Positions 54,923 to 64,000 of a DNA stretch of 64,000 nucleotides are shown here, piece after piece (position 1 is the first letter of the stretch; each line of letters begins with the position of its first letter). The translations under genes were made by a program, and so were the position numbers. The notes beneath the pieces are model-generated. The model was not told the origin of the DNA. It saw only the letters and a program-made list of their open reading frames with translations, and ran no database searches. The DNA lies in NCBI GenBank assembly GCA_015178975.1, contig WHVD01000235.1, positions 1 to 64,000 on the forward strand, read 5' to 3'. Source of the stretch: Hysterangium stoloniferum. Taxonomy: Eukaryota; Basidiomycota; Agaricomycetes; Hysterangiales; Hysterangiaceae.

Positions 54923-55071
54923 AGCAACCTAAGAGGTAGGTGTATGGATGGTATATGGTATGGCCGTACCCCGTCAACCACCGTATTGTGTATGGCCATC
55001 TCTGTAATATGGATGGTGTGCAGCCCTACAATATAGACGGCATACTTACTGAGCTTCCCACTTTCCTGATG

Positions 55072-55790
55072 TAATGCTCAACTGACTAAGCTAACAAGGT
55101 GTTAATTGTAACACCTACATTCCAACAGATACTGAACAACAACACCGGTATAACGTTGTAAATTTGACTCTGTTATTTTTTTCCGTATTTCAGACATTGT
55201 GATACTGCACCTTACTTTTGTTGTACAAGTATTTATTTTACAATGACAAAAAGAAAAATTTGTAAGGCTAAGTCGATGTGCGAACTTTGAACTTTTACAT
55301 AGTTATGTACGCATATGCTTGTTTGGTACTTGATGGCTAGTTCCATAATTCTTAAATATTTCATCTGCTTGGAAAAAGATATATATATATATAGTTCAAT
55401 GGGAACTTTTGGTAGGAAGGAGCCTATGATTTAATGGGATAAAAATATTGCCTCAGGTGGGAGTCAAACCCATGGCCTTGAGACCCTTACCCAGTCAGAG
55501 GGACTGTAAGAATCTTACGCTCTACCGTTGAGCTACAGAGGCCTTATTTACAAGGCCTACATTCTAATAGATACTGAGCGACGACACCACTGTTGTAACG
55601 TTCTGGATTTGAACCTGCTATTTTTTCCCTCATTCCAGACTTATTTGTCGTGTTACACCTTAATTTGTTGTACTAGTATACAGTGACAAACGGAAAAATC
55701 AGAAGGCTAAGTCAATATATTTTGGGGTGAGAACTTTGAACTTTTACATAGTTATGCATATGCATGTTTGGCACTTGGTGGCAAGTAGAG
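55072..55790 (-). repeat. tRNA-headed repeat array, minus-strand copy (left-hand part)
   Basis: On the minus strand: body, tRNA-Lys-like head (55542-55449), body, joint GTTGTTCAGTATCTGTTGG, then the start of the second-type head (GCCTTGTTAGCTTAGTCAG, about 55105-55080). The MITE interrupts that head. The order Lys head, body, second-type head is the same as at 5277-17349 once insertions are removed. Confidence 0.7.
55449..55542 (-). tRNA. tRNA-Lys(CTT)-like sequence, repeat head
   Basis: The acceptor GCCTCTG/CTGAGGC is imperfect, D arm GCTC/GAGC is present, and the anticodon loop TTCTTA gives CTT with an intron-like insert. The T arm has GGTTTGACTCC (C to T in the B box). Mutations in the B box and acceptor make a working tRNA unlikely. 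Confidence 0.5.
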
Positions 55791-57684
55791 TTGCTCCAAC
55801 CATTACTGGGACTGCCGCTATGCTATCCCAACACTGCAACTAAAGGTGGCCTTCCTCTGTAGTATGACTGGTGACAAATCTAAGTAGGGTGCTCCTGTTG
55901 AAGTATGTATAATACTGTTCCTAGACTGTATAACTTTCCATTTGTCTCACTGAGTCGTTGTAAATAGATAAGGACTAAACAAAAATACATAGGCCTCATG
56001 TAATGTGAAATACGCAGTGATTTTCAACTGCAGGGACCTGAGCCCTAATGCTCATAATCCCTCACTAACCTAAATCTCCAAAAGGTCAATAGCTGCACCA
56101 TCAGCTTTCTTTACATAACGAGCCCAGGGAGAATGAATATAGATTTCTGTTTTGAAAAACAACCAAACTCAGGAACTACATTTTCCACATTTAGTAAGAG
56201 CATGGTGCGCTGATGTGGACTCCTCAGTGGCTGCTCATATTCCTCTTCGTAGCTCTTGGTTTGTTTCAGGAATCAAGCCAATATCAGAACCAGGAGCAAC
56301 AAATTGAAGGATTCTTTGAAAAAGCGGAATCTCTGTGTCAGGACTCACAGACAATTCCTGGGTTTTTTGTGTTTTGGCGACTCCTTCAAACCGTACATAC
56401 TTAATACTCACTCTTTGTAGATTTAAATGGAAAGGGAAGCCTCCTAAATATCGACTTTAGGATGTCAGGGGTGCACCGGTGTGGTCAAATGAATAGTTAG
56501 TCTCCTGTCCAAACTTAAATCTATAGTGTGCACATTGGCACCTAATGAGCTCTTGTTTCCCAGACAGACTTTACTGGCATTGATCACATATGAAGGTACT
56601 TGTGCCTGTACAACAAGTTGAAAGATACAGGAGAATGATAGGATCGTACTTATAGCTTTGGAGCCGATGTCACACTAACATGGGATATAGGCAATGTCTG
56701 AGTTGGCAGTCATACCTCAGAGAGAGACATGGTTAATACAATGTTAATAAAAAAGAGAAATAACTAACTGGGGGGGAAGGGGCAGACAATCCCTCCTCAT
56801 CTCATGACCCCATAAAATCAAACAAAGTCCAAATTGCATCTCTCTATCGTGCCCATAAAGTTGTCACTGTCCACCCACTCGAAGAACAAGTGACCAGTTC
56901 AGACGGTGCAGAGGATAGCAACTACAACAACCAAGATGAACACCCAATTCCTGTGTGCAGTTTTGCCATAGGGTTGAGCAGCTGAAGCTGTCGCTGCCGG
57001 ACGCTGGCTAGACTGTCACTAAAATCGAGCATCCCTTCTCATTCATACTCCCCTTCTCATTCATACTCCCCTTCTCATTCATACTCCCCTTCTCATTAAT
57101 ACTCCCCTCCCCTTCTCATTCATACTCCTCTTCTACTCATCTGTCTGACATTAAATATTTAGTATAGATTATTATTTTATACTCCTGTTCAAATATTAAG
57201 TTAGAACCTACATGTTAGGAACTATGTCATTTAGGTCCCTATATGTATTTTCAATCTATACTCTGGCATCCTGACATTGGTATTCCTAATGCAACATCTC
57301 TGATGACAGTGTACTGACAACTCACCCACTTAATGACTTCATTTTCTAGCCATTCCATCCCATTTTCCTTCTGATGGCATTCCATTATTCCTTGCATAAC
57401 TTCACCACATCATTTGCCACCTCAGAGTAATTATCTTTTTTCTCTTGTCTTGTGTTCCTTTTTCTTGACTCCCTGTTCCATTTTTCCAATTTCCTGTATC
57501 CTGTTAATGTAAAATCACCATTTTCAGTCCTCTATGCTTCCATTTACATAGTTATTAAATCCTGTCTTGTACACTACTACCCTTCAGTTTAAATATTGAC
57601 TCAGAATACCCATTTAGAATCCCCCTCTTAGTTATAGAAGCTTATGGAATAATACCATCATTTATTTTAAAGTATTGTTTATCC
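55791..57684. other. Long stretch with only weak coding relics
   Basis: On the minus strand, PDTEIPLFQRILQF...GLIPETNQELRRG (about 56395-56285) and, after a possible TTCAAAACAG splice acceptor, SIYIHSPWARYVKKADGAAI ending with TAG at about 56075, look protein-like. On the plus strand, VQIASLYRAHKVVTVHPLEE...EHPIPVCSFAIGL (about 56825-56981) also looks coding. None is recognised or complete. A minisatellite lies at 57035-57135. Confidence 0.35.
57035..57135 (+). repeat. 18-bp minisatellite, about five copies
   Basis: The unit TTCTCATTCATACTCCCC is repeated nearly exactly four times, with one short extension (CTCC) before a fifth copy. Confidence 0.95.
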
Positions 57685-58230
57685 TGTCATATTTCAGACT
57701 CCACTCCCAACCCCGTTCCCATTATGGTCTAATGACCTGTCACATTTCGGACTCTCCTCCACTCCATTCCATTCCTAACACCAAATTTGGTGTTTACTTA
57801 TCTCATTTCATGATTACTAGTTTGGATTTCATTATTACTGGATTTGGTATGACATACATTCCACAGTCTATATAGTCTGGCAGATGTTGTACATACAATC
57901 CAGTCAGAAAATCAGCTTAGATTCCCCCCAGTAATCTCAGTACATTTTCCACTCTATTCCTGTGTTTGAAACACACTGCTATCTACCTCATCAGAGCCCA
58001 CAGGCTCTGACCTATCTATCACATCTGACCTATCACTGCCCAATCCCTCGACCTCTGTGGCATTCCTGCAGTCGACCCTCCAACCTCTCAACCCACCAAC
58101 TACTCGCCGGACTCCCCAAGATTCCCATCCACCTGTGTGCAATTGGACAACATGATCTCATGAGGGTGCATCCTATAAGCTGAAGCCAAGTCCTACTGGC
58201 TTTCCTGTGGGTTTCTCCAGAAACCCTCCG
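57685..58230 (+). mobile_element. LTR fragment (family of 37713-38552)
   Basis: It matches the middle to late part of the LTR at 37713: AATGACCTGTCACATTTCGG, AACACCAAATTTGGTG, TCTATATAGTCTGGCAGATG and ATAAGCTGAAGCCAAGTCC. It lacks both ends and has no target duplication. Many C to T and G to A differences indicate an old copy. Confidence 0.75.
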
Positions 58231-58379
58231 ATAAGGTCTGCATGCACTCCATAACATCTGTGCACAATTGAGAGATTGGTCTGTGCACAATGCCTAGTAC
58301 TGCTTTAGGTCTTAGCTAGACACACAATGTATATAATCTAGGCAGTTAAGGACACTGTGTAGGGAAGTCCTGAGCTTCC

Positions 58380-59990
58380 ATGGTAGGGGAGTCTTTCTCA
58401 GTGATTGGCATAATTGAGTCAACATAAATAAATGGACAACCCTTGGCCCTTGGTCAATGAATGGACACTTGTGACACCCACTGCCTCCAGGTATGCCTGT
58501 AATGGCTGTATATGTTACACATCTTTGTAAGGAAACCATGTAGTTTCCCCAGTATTCCACAAAACCTCAAACAAAGCATCTTGGCCTTGTCCCAAGTGAG
58601 CTAAATTCTGTCTACTGCCCACTCATAAGGCTGACTACCAAAGCCAGGAATCTGCCTCAACTGCCTCCCTGGGAACAAACAATCATCATTTGGGATATGT
58701 ATACAAAGCAACAATATGCATACAAAGCAACAATATGTATACAAAGCAACAATATGTAAAAATAGGGGTTAATCCCTGTTTCTTGAGCTCCATTGACAAT
58801 TCCAACTTGTATGTCACTCCTGGCTCCAGTGCATAAATGATCCTAAAAGGCCAAAAATATCTTGGCATCAGTTTACATGCCTGATGCTTTGACAAGCATA
58901 AGTTTTTTGTGGATAGATAGACAAGGTCATTAATGTCAAATGAAGCAGACCTTTGGTGGTGATTTGCCTGCCATGTCTGCTTAATTCTAGTCAAAAGGAT
59001 TTCATCATGTGCACTCATGATCACCAGCTTCATCCACTCTGTGAAGGCAAGGACACCCAGATACTCTGTTTTGTTATCCAGTGGGCATGGCAGCTGAGTA
59101 TAATTCAAAAAGAATGATGAGAATCCAGTTGTTTCAAAGGTAGTATTATTCATAGCAAACTCAATTGCTGGCAGCTTCAACATCAAATCCTTTTGGTTTG
59201 GTGCCACACATTGCCTCAACATCTGAGTCATCATTTGATTTACATGTTCGGTAGCCCTGTCTGTTTGGGGATGGTATGCTGAGGACATTTGCAACTGACT
59301 TGTTAAGTGCTGTGTTGCAACTTATTGCAGAACTATCAGAAAGTCACCAGAAACTCAGAAACTATTGAATAGGGTCAGGATGTTGGCTTCAGCTTATGTG
59401 CTATGCCTCTATGCAAACGCTTGGAAGTCCTTAATTTCAAAGACAGGAGTTATGCTGGAAATTATGGATATTCAGAGTTCAGAAGAGTTCTGAATATCGA
59501 GAGTACAGAAAGATGGAAGAGGTAATAAGAAACTAAGTCGATATCAGATTTAAAGTAGAGTACAAATTTGCAGAAACTAATATAAGTCTTCTCATTATTG
59601 TACTACGAACTAAGACCACAATAAGATGGAAATGGAAACATTCTGAGATGGGAATACAATAAGACAGATTAGGGAGACAATATTCTGAAATGGGAATATA
59701 ATAAACAAACAAGTGAATACTTATCAACAGACAAATTACCAAATGCAGAACAAAGGAAAGATTATGGAAGATACAGGAACTATGATGTTCTGTATTGGAA
59801 GTTGGGGATTGGATATTGAAGTATCCAGGAATGGGTTGTAACACGACTCCTATCAACTGATGAAGCTCCCTCCAAAAAATACTCATAAACAGTGAATCTC
59901 TATTGCTAATTATTTTGATTGGCAGACCATATAGCTTGTAATTGTCCTTGAATATCACATCTTGCTTGTGGTCTATTCCTCTTTTCTTAA
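58380..59990 (-). pseudogene. Ty3 integrase fragment (same family as the element at 39394)
   Basis: Minus-strand ORF 59294-58686 is a diverged copy of the 41341-39737 integrase (SSAYHPQTDRATEH...KLPAIEFAMNNT, VLEPG-like ALEPGVTYKLE). Homology to 40490-40620 continues to about 58440 with stops, and 59849-59990 holds the preceding integrase core (YGLPIKIISN). A solo LTR (59301-59843) splits it. A 19-bp unit (ACAAAGCAACAATATGTAT-like) is tandemly repeated three times at 58700-58755. Confidence 0.85.
59301..59843 (-). mobile_element. Solo LTR (543 bp), TSD TGACT/CGACT
   Basis: On the plus strand it begins TGTTAAGTGCTGTG and ends GGGTTGTAACA. The 5-bp flanks TGACT and CGACT differ by one change. 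Comparison with the uninterrupted relative at 41310-41345 confirms the joint. It is the reverse relative of 17753-18590 but lacks that copy's 21-bp satellite. Confidence 0.85.
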
Positions 59991-60223
59991 AAAGATACAA
60001 AAGAGAGGGAGGACACAAGCCAGAAAGCCTTGGACGAAAATGGAGGTGATCCGTCCATGGTCTTCCTTTGTTCCGCAAAATTCTATTAACCCTCGTCAGT
60101 TTTCACATGAATATAATAACATGATCAGTATTGCATGGCCCTGCCAAGGAGATGAACATTCAAAAGGTAGTGTAGGCGTACATTAAGGTTTAGGTTTTGA
60201 AGGCCATTTGTCGATTCGGACCT

Positions 60224-60773
60224 ATGGCAGAAGCGCCTGCATCACCCAACGGTCCAATTGGGTCTCCAGTGAGTTCTTCAATAATAATGTAATAAGGGTG
60301 ATTTTATTGATGTTGCCTCACCTAAAGCGCAGAGTATGATCAAGTATGATCACTGTGTTGGAATATGAGGTATCATCTATTAGTATGACCTCATACCTTG
60401 TATTGTGACTGCTTAGGTTATCGCCGGTTCATGGACTTCCGTGATAGTATTATTAGTTTAGTGACGGAGTTCTGAGTTGCTTGTGAGCACAGACCCATGC
60501 ACTAACCATGTAATATAGTATATAGTTAGCCCCAGTTGAGGAGTAGAAACCTCAACTGGAAACATAGTTATAGCATCGGTTTATTTCTACACTGCTCTAT
60601 CTAAGTCGCATTCTCTGCCCTACATAGAGAGTCATTCAACTTGCTCCCCAGGCTTGCAGTTTACTCTAATACACTGCACACCCCGACCTTACGTAAGTGG
60701 CGTATTACCAAATGGAGGAGGATCGATCTGGACAACAAGGGGCGATATGAAGTTTATTGAGAAAGCTTCTTGA
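60224..60773 (+). pseudogene. Small two-exon reading split by a solo LTR
   Basis: The ATG at 60224 (GGACCTATGG context) opens 15 codons (MAEAPASPNGPIGSP). A 64-bp intron (60269-60332, GTGAGT...GCGCAG) leads to SMIKYDHC, which the 316-bp LTR interrupts. Removing the LTR and one CACTG copy, the frame continues TPRPYVSGVLPNGGGSIW...FIEKAS to a TGA at 60771-60773. The coding-like composition and exact rejoining suggest a real exon before insertion, but the product would be only about 55 aa and is unrecognised. It may be the start of a longer gene whose later exons I cannot see. Confidence 0.4.
60356..60671 (+). mobile_element. Solo LTR (316 bp), TSD CACTG
   Basis: It begins TGTTGGAATATGAGG, ends TTTACTCTAATA (CA mutated to TA), and is flanked by CACTG at 60351-60355 and 60672-60676. 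It is the same family as 52259-52558 in opposite orientation. Confidence 0.85.
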
Positions 60774-61698
60774 CCATTCCTGATTTTGACTGGGGCTGAC
60801 GACACAATATACTATGCAGACACACTCTTCTCGTTCATTGTATTAATTGCCGATACTCGCTGTAAATAAGATCCGTGACATTCCTTATCGCTTATCTCGA
60901 TGCATTCTTCTGAATATTACAAGGAATAGAATCTATGCGAATGCTGAGTTTTCTTCTGATTTCATAATTTGTATTGGGTCGCCATGACCGGTGATCTGTG
61001 CGCGGAGCTATAACGTGGGTCACACAGGTGCAGCCTTACACTGGAGGCACCCCAAGATTTTTGGAGTTGCAAAACCTTCAAAAAATCTTGCTATTTGGCC
61101 AAATTTGCTAAGCATTCTTTGAACTGAAAAACTGTTCGAAAATCTTGAGTTTTAGTAGGTTTTTCTGAGGACAGAAATTGTATCTTAAAACCCTAAAGAT
61201 GTTGATCAGGAAATTCTAAGGAAACATTGTTGGAAATAGCCTATTTTCTGTGGATTTTCTAAATGGGGAAATTCTTAAAAAACCCTGGGTTTTGTTAGGT
61301 TTTTCCACCCAACAGAATTCTATGAAAATTGTAATAATTTGCCTAGAGAAATCAATTGAAAACAACATATTTCTGCTCAATTTTTCTGCTCAGGGAATTG
61401 GGTGAAAACTATAATTTTTTACCAGGAAAATCTTGTGCCAAGACAAAGTTTTGTTAATGTTTTGTCAAGGGGAAAACCCATAATGAAATTGACAATTTAA
61501 TTATATGGGAAATCATTGAATAATGATAGATTTCAATAAGATTTTCCTTGGCCACAAACACTATGGAAATTCAAAAAATGTGTTGGTGAAATCTTGAAGA
61601 AATTAACAATTTCACATGAGTTTCTTAAAGGTTTTTCAAGATGAGAAACCTTGAACTGATTTTTCCTGATTGAGCATGATTCACAAATATTTAAGAGG
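60774..61698. other. AT-rich sequence with decayed tandem similarity, before the satellite
   Basis: No gene is seen. From about 61060 onward, phrases such as TTTTGTTAGGTTTTTC, AGTAGGTTTTTCTGAGG and AAAGGTTTTTCAAGATGAG recur every 100-200 bp with surrounding AAATCTTG/GAAATTC words. This suggests an old, strongly diverged tandem repeat. Confidence 0.45.
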
Positions 61699-63213
61699 AT
61701 TGTTTTAGATTCAGGTAGATTCTTTTAGATTCAGATAGATTATTTTAGATTCAGATAGATTCTTTTAGATTCAGATAGATTCTTTTAGATTCAGATAGAT
61801 TCTTTTAGATTCAGATAGATTCTTTTAGATTCAGATAGATTCTTTTAGATTCAGATAGATTCTTTTAGATTCAGATAGATTCTTTTAGATTCAGATAGAT
61901 TCAGATAGATTCAGATAGATTCTTTTAGATTCAGATAGATTCTTGTAGATTCACATAGATTCTTTTAGATTCACATAGATTCTTTTAGATTCAGATAGAT
62001 TCTTTTAGATTCACATAGATTCTTTTAGATTCACATAGATTCAGATAGATTCAGATAGATTCAGATAGATTCTTTGAGATTCAGATAGATTCTTTTAGAT
62101 TCAGATAGATTCTTTTGGATTCAGATAGATTCTTTTAGGTTCAGATAGATTCTTTTAGATTCAGATGGATTCTTGTAGATTCACATAGATTCTTTTAGAT
62201 TCAGATAGATTCTTTTAGATTCAGATAGATTCTTTTAGATTCACATAGATTCTTTTAGATTCAGATAGATTATTTTAGATTCACATAGATTCTTTTAGAT
62301 TCAGATAGATTCTTTTGGATTCAGATAGATTCTTTTAGGTTCAGATAGATTCTTTTAGATTCACATAGATTCTTGTAGATTCAGGGAGATTCTTTTAGAT
62401 TCAGATAGATTCTTTTAGATTCAGATAGATTCTTTTAGATTCAGATAGATTCTTTTAGATTCAGATAGATTCTTTTAGATTCAGATAGATTCTTTTAGAT
62501 TCAGATAGATTCTTTTAGATTCAGATAGATTCTTTTAGATTCAGATAGATTCTTTTAGATTCACATAGATTCTTTTAGATTCAGATAGATTCTTTTAGAT
62601 TCAGATAGATTCTTTTAGATTCACATAGATTCTTTTAGATTCAGATAGATTCTTTTAGATTCACATAGATTCTTTTAGATTCAGATAGATTCTTTTAGAT
62701 TCAGATAGATTCTTTTAGATTCAGATGGATTCTTGTAGATTCAGATAGATTCTTTTAGATTCAGATAGATTCTTTTAGATTCAGATAGATTCTTTTAGAT
62801 TCAGATAGATTCTTTTAGATTCAGATAGATTCTTTTAGATTCAGATAGATTCTTTTAGATTCACATAGATTCTTTTAGATTCTTTTAGATTCAGATAGAG
62901 TCTTTTAGATTCACATCGATTCACATAGATTCACATAGATTCACATAGATTCACATAGATTCAGATAGATTCACATAGATTCACATAGATTCAGAGAGAT
63001 TCAGATAGATTCTTTTGGATTCAGATAAATTCTTTTAGATTCACATAGATTCAGATAGATTATTTTAGATTCAGGTAGATTCTCTTAGATTCAGATAAAT
63101 TCTTTGAGATTCAGATAGATTCTTTTAGATTCAGGTAGATTCTTTTAGATTCACATAGATTCAGATAGATTGTTTGAGATTCAGATAGATTCTTTTAGAT
63201 TCTTTTAGATTCA
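61699..63213 (+). repeat. 10-bp-period satellite, forward block
   Basis: Nearly every 10 bp reads TTCNNNTAGA. The main variants are TTCTTTTAGA, TTCAGATAGA and TTCACATAGA, with rarer TTCTTGTAGA, TTCTTTGAGA and TTCAGGTAGA. The commonest order alternates the first two, making a 20-bp dimer. About 150 monomers are present with almost no length changes. No frame is meaningful. Confidence 0.97.
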
Positions 63214-63224
63214 CCCTAAACCAT
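63214..63224. other. Unique spacer at the satellite strand switch
   Basis: About 11 bp (CCCTAAACCAT) separate the forward and reversed satellite blocks. CCCTAAACC resembles fungal telomere repeat sequence (CCCTAA), but a single unit is not evidence of a telomere. Confidence 0.6.
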
Positions 63225-64000
63225 AAAAGAATCTATGTGAATCTAAGAGAATCTATGTGAATCTAAGAGAATCTATGTATCTGAATCTATGTGAATCTAT
63301 GTGAATCTATGTGAATCTATGTGAATCTATGTGAATCTATGTGAATCTATGTGAATCTATGTGAATCTATGTGAATCTATGTGAATCTATGTGAATCTAT
63401 CTGAATCTATCTGAATCTATGTGAATCTAAAAGGATCTTTGTGAATCTATCTGAATCTAAAAGAATCTACCTGAATCTAAAAGAATCTATGTGAATCTAT
63501 CTGAATCTATCTGAATCTATCTGAATCTAAAATAATCTATCTGAATGTAAAAGAATCTATTTGAATCTACAAGAATCTACCTGAATCTAAAATAATCTAT
63601 CTGCATCTATGTGAATCTAAAAGAATCTATCCGAATCTATGTGAATCTACAAGAATCTATCTGAATCTATCTGAATCTAAAAGAATCTATCTGAATCTAA
63701 AAGAATCTATCTGAATCTAAAAGAATCTATGTGAATCTAAAAGAATCTATCTGAATCTATGTGAATCTAAAAGAATCTATGTGAATCTAAAAGAATCTAT
63801 CTGAATCTATGTCAATCTAAAAGAATCTATCTGAATCTATCTGAATCTAAAAGAATCTATCTGAATCTAAGAGAATCTAAAAGAATCTATCTGAATCTAA
63901 AAGAATCTATCTGAATCTACAAGAATCTACCTGAATCTAAAATAATCTATGTGAATCTAAAAGAATCTATCTGAATCTATGTGAATCTAAGAGAATCTAT
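63225..64000 (-). repeat. 10-bp-period satellite, reversed block (runs off the window)
   Basis: The same decamers appear as reverse complements (TCTAAAAGAA, TCTATCTGAA, TCTATGTGAA). A homogeneous run of TCTATGTGAA lies at about 63270-63400. The array continues past 64000, so its full length is unknown. Confidence 0.97.

Larger units (their letters stand above)
52751..55028 (+). mobile_element. hAT transposon, decayed, TSD CAATATAG
   Basis: The ends are TAGCGCTGTGCACCGT and ATGGTGTGCAGCCCTA, an imperfect terminal inverted repeat. The exact 8-bp duplication CAATATAG lies at 52743-52750 and 55029-55036, as expected for hAT. Subterminal regions are rich in short CACCGT/GCCRTAC-type repeats, which in hAT elements bind transposase. 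Without the nested 862-bp LTR the element is about 1.4 kb, so the transposase gene is only partly present. Confidence 0.88.
52597..55071. mobile_element. Tc1-type MITE (about 190 bp) split by a hAT element, TSD TA
   Basis: The ends read CATCAGGGATTTGGGA (52597-) and TCCCACTTTCCTGATG (-55071), an imperfect terminal inverted repeat with TA at 52595-52596 and 55072-55073. Removing it rejoins the tRNA-like head (GAGCAT-TA-GACTTG on the minus strand). Without the hAT insert and its 8-bp duplication it is about 189 bp and non-coding. The TA duplication places it with Tc1/mariner-type MITEs. Confidence 0.7.

Noticed and set aside
63214..63224. Internal telomere repeat at the satellite switch
   Set aside because: Only one CCCTAAACC word is present; telomeric tracts need several tandem units.
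61699..64000. CRISPR-like alternation of repeat and short spacer in the satellite
   Set aside because: The spacers are only a few fixed variants of the same 10-bp word, the host is eukaryotic, and no cas-like gene is present.

Overview
The window looks like a repeat-dominated region of a filamentous fungal genome, most likely an Agaricomycete basidiomycete. The support is a FunK1-type fungal kinase relic with 50-100 bp GT-AG introns, chromodomain-bearing Ty3 retrotransposons, Tc1 (DD34E) and hAT transposons, and intron-containing tRNA-Lys-like sequences. No genus is claimed. Almost nothing is an intact single-copy host gene: the window is a stack of elements inserted into one another, and paired target-site duplications (TSDs) at the joints let the order be read.

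Layout. 1-2.7 kb: a decayed coiled-coil/double-zinc-cluster gene and the tails of two opposed Ty3 elements. 3.3-17.75 kb: a tandem array of tRNA-headed repeats carrying a 216-bp and a 1273-bp solo LTR and an 11.5-kb element (5689-17225). That element has identical 675-bp terminal direct repeats, a 3-bp ATT duplication and tightly packed intronless genes: a DDE transposase fused to a chromodomain, a PD-(D/E)XK nuclease-like protein, three unknown proteins and a 520-aa protein. It also has a perfect 227-bp-arm inverted repeat between its converging gene blocks. The 520-aa gene is split by a very young 4457-bp non-autonomous LTR element with identical LTRs. I consider the 11.5-kb element the most interesting object here.

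17.75-34.5 kb: two solo LTRs, a broken WD40 gene, and a 12.5-kb minus-strand Ty3 element (21135-33681) that carries an intact Tc1 transposon. 34.8-39 kb: a rearranged FunK1 fragment, a BED/DUF659 hAT relic, and a decayed Tc1 element with a solo LTR inside. 39.4-48.6 kb: a second minus-strand Ty3 element whose integrase is split by a 1548-bp solo LTR.

49-51.6 kb: a CpG-rich island with an unrecognised gene piece and the FunK1 kinase. 52-55.8 kb: a tRNA-headed array split by a solo LTR and by a Tc1-type MITE, which holds a hAT element, which holds a solo LTR. 55.8-60.8 kb: weak coding relics, LTR and Ty3 pieces, and a small two-exon reading split by a 316-bp solo LTR. 61.7-64 kb: a 10-bp-period satellite that reverses strand at about 63.22 kb and runs off the window.

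No operon of host genes is present. The only set of genes that appears to work together is inside the 5689-17225 element. Frameshifts are frequent, often at homopolymer runs, so some breaks could be assembly errors; this cannot be decided from the sequence alone.
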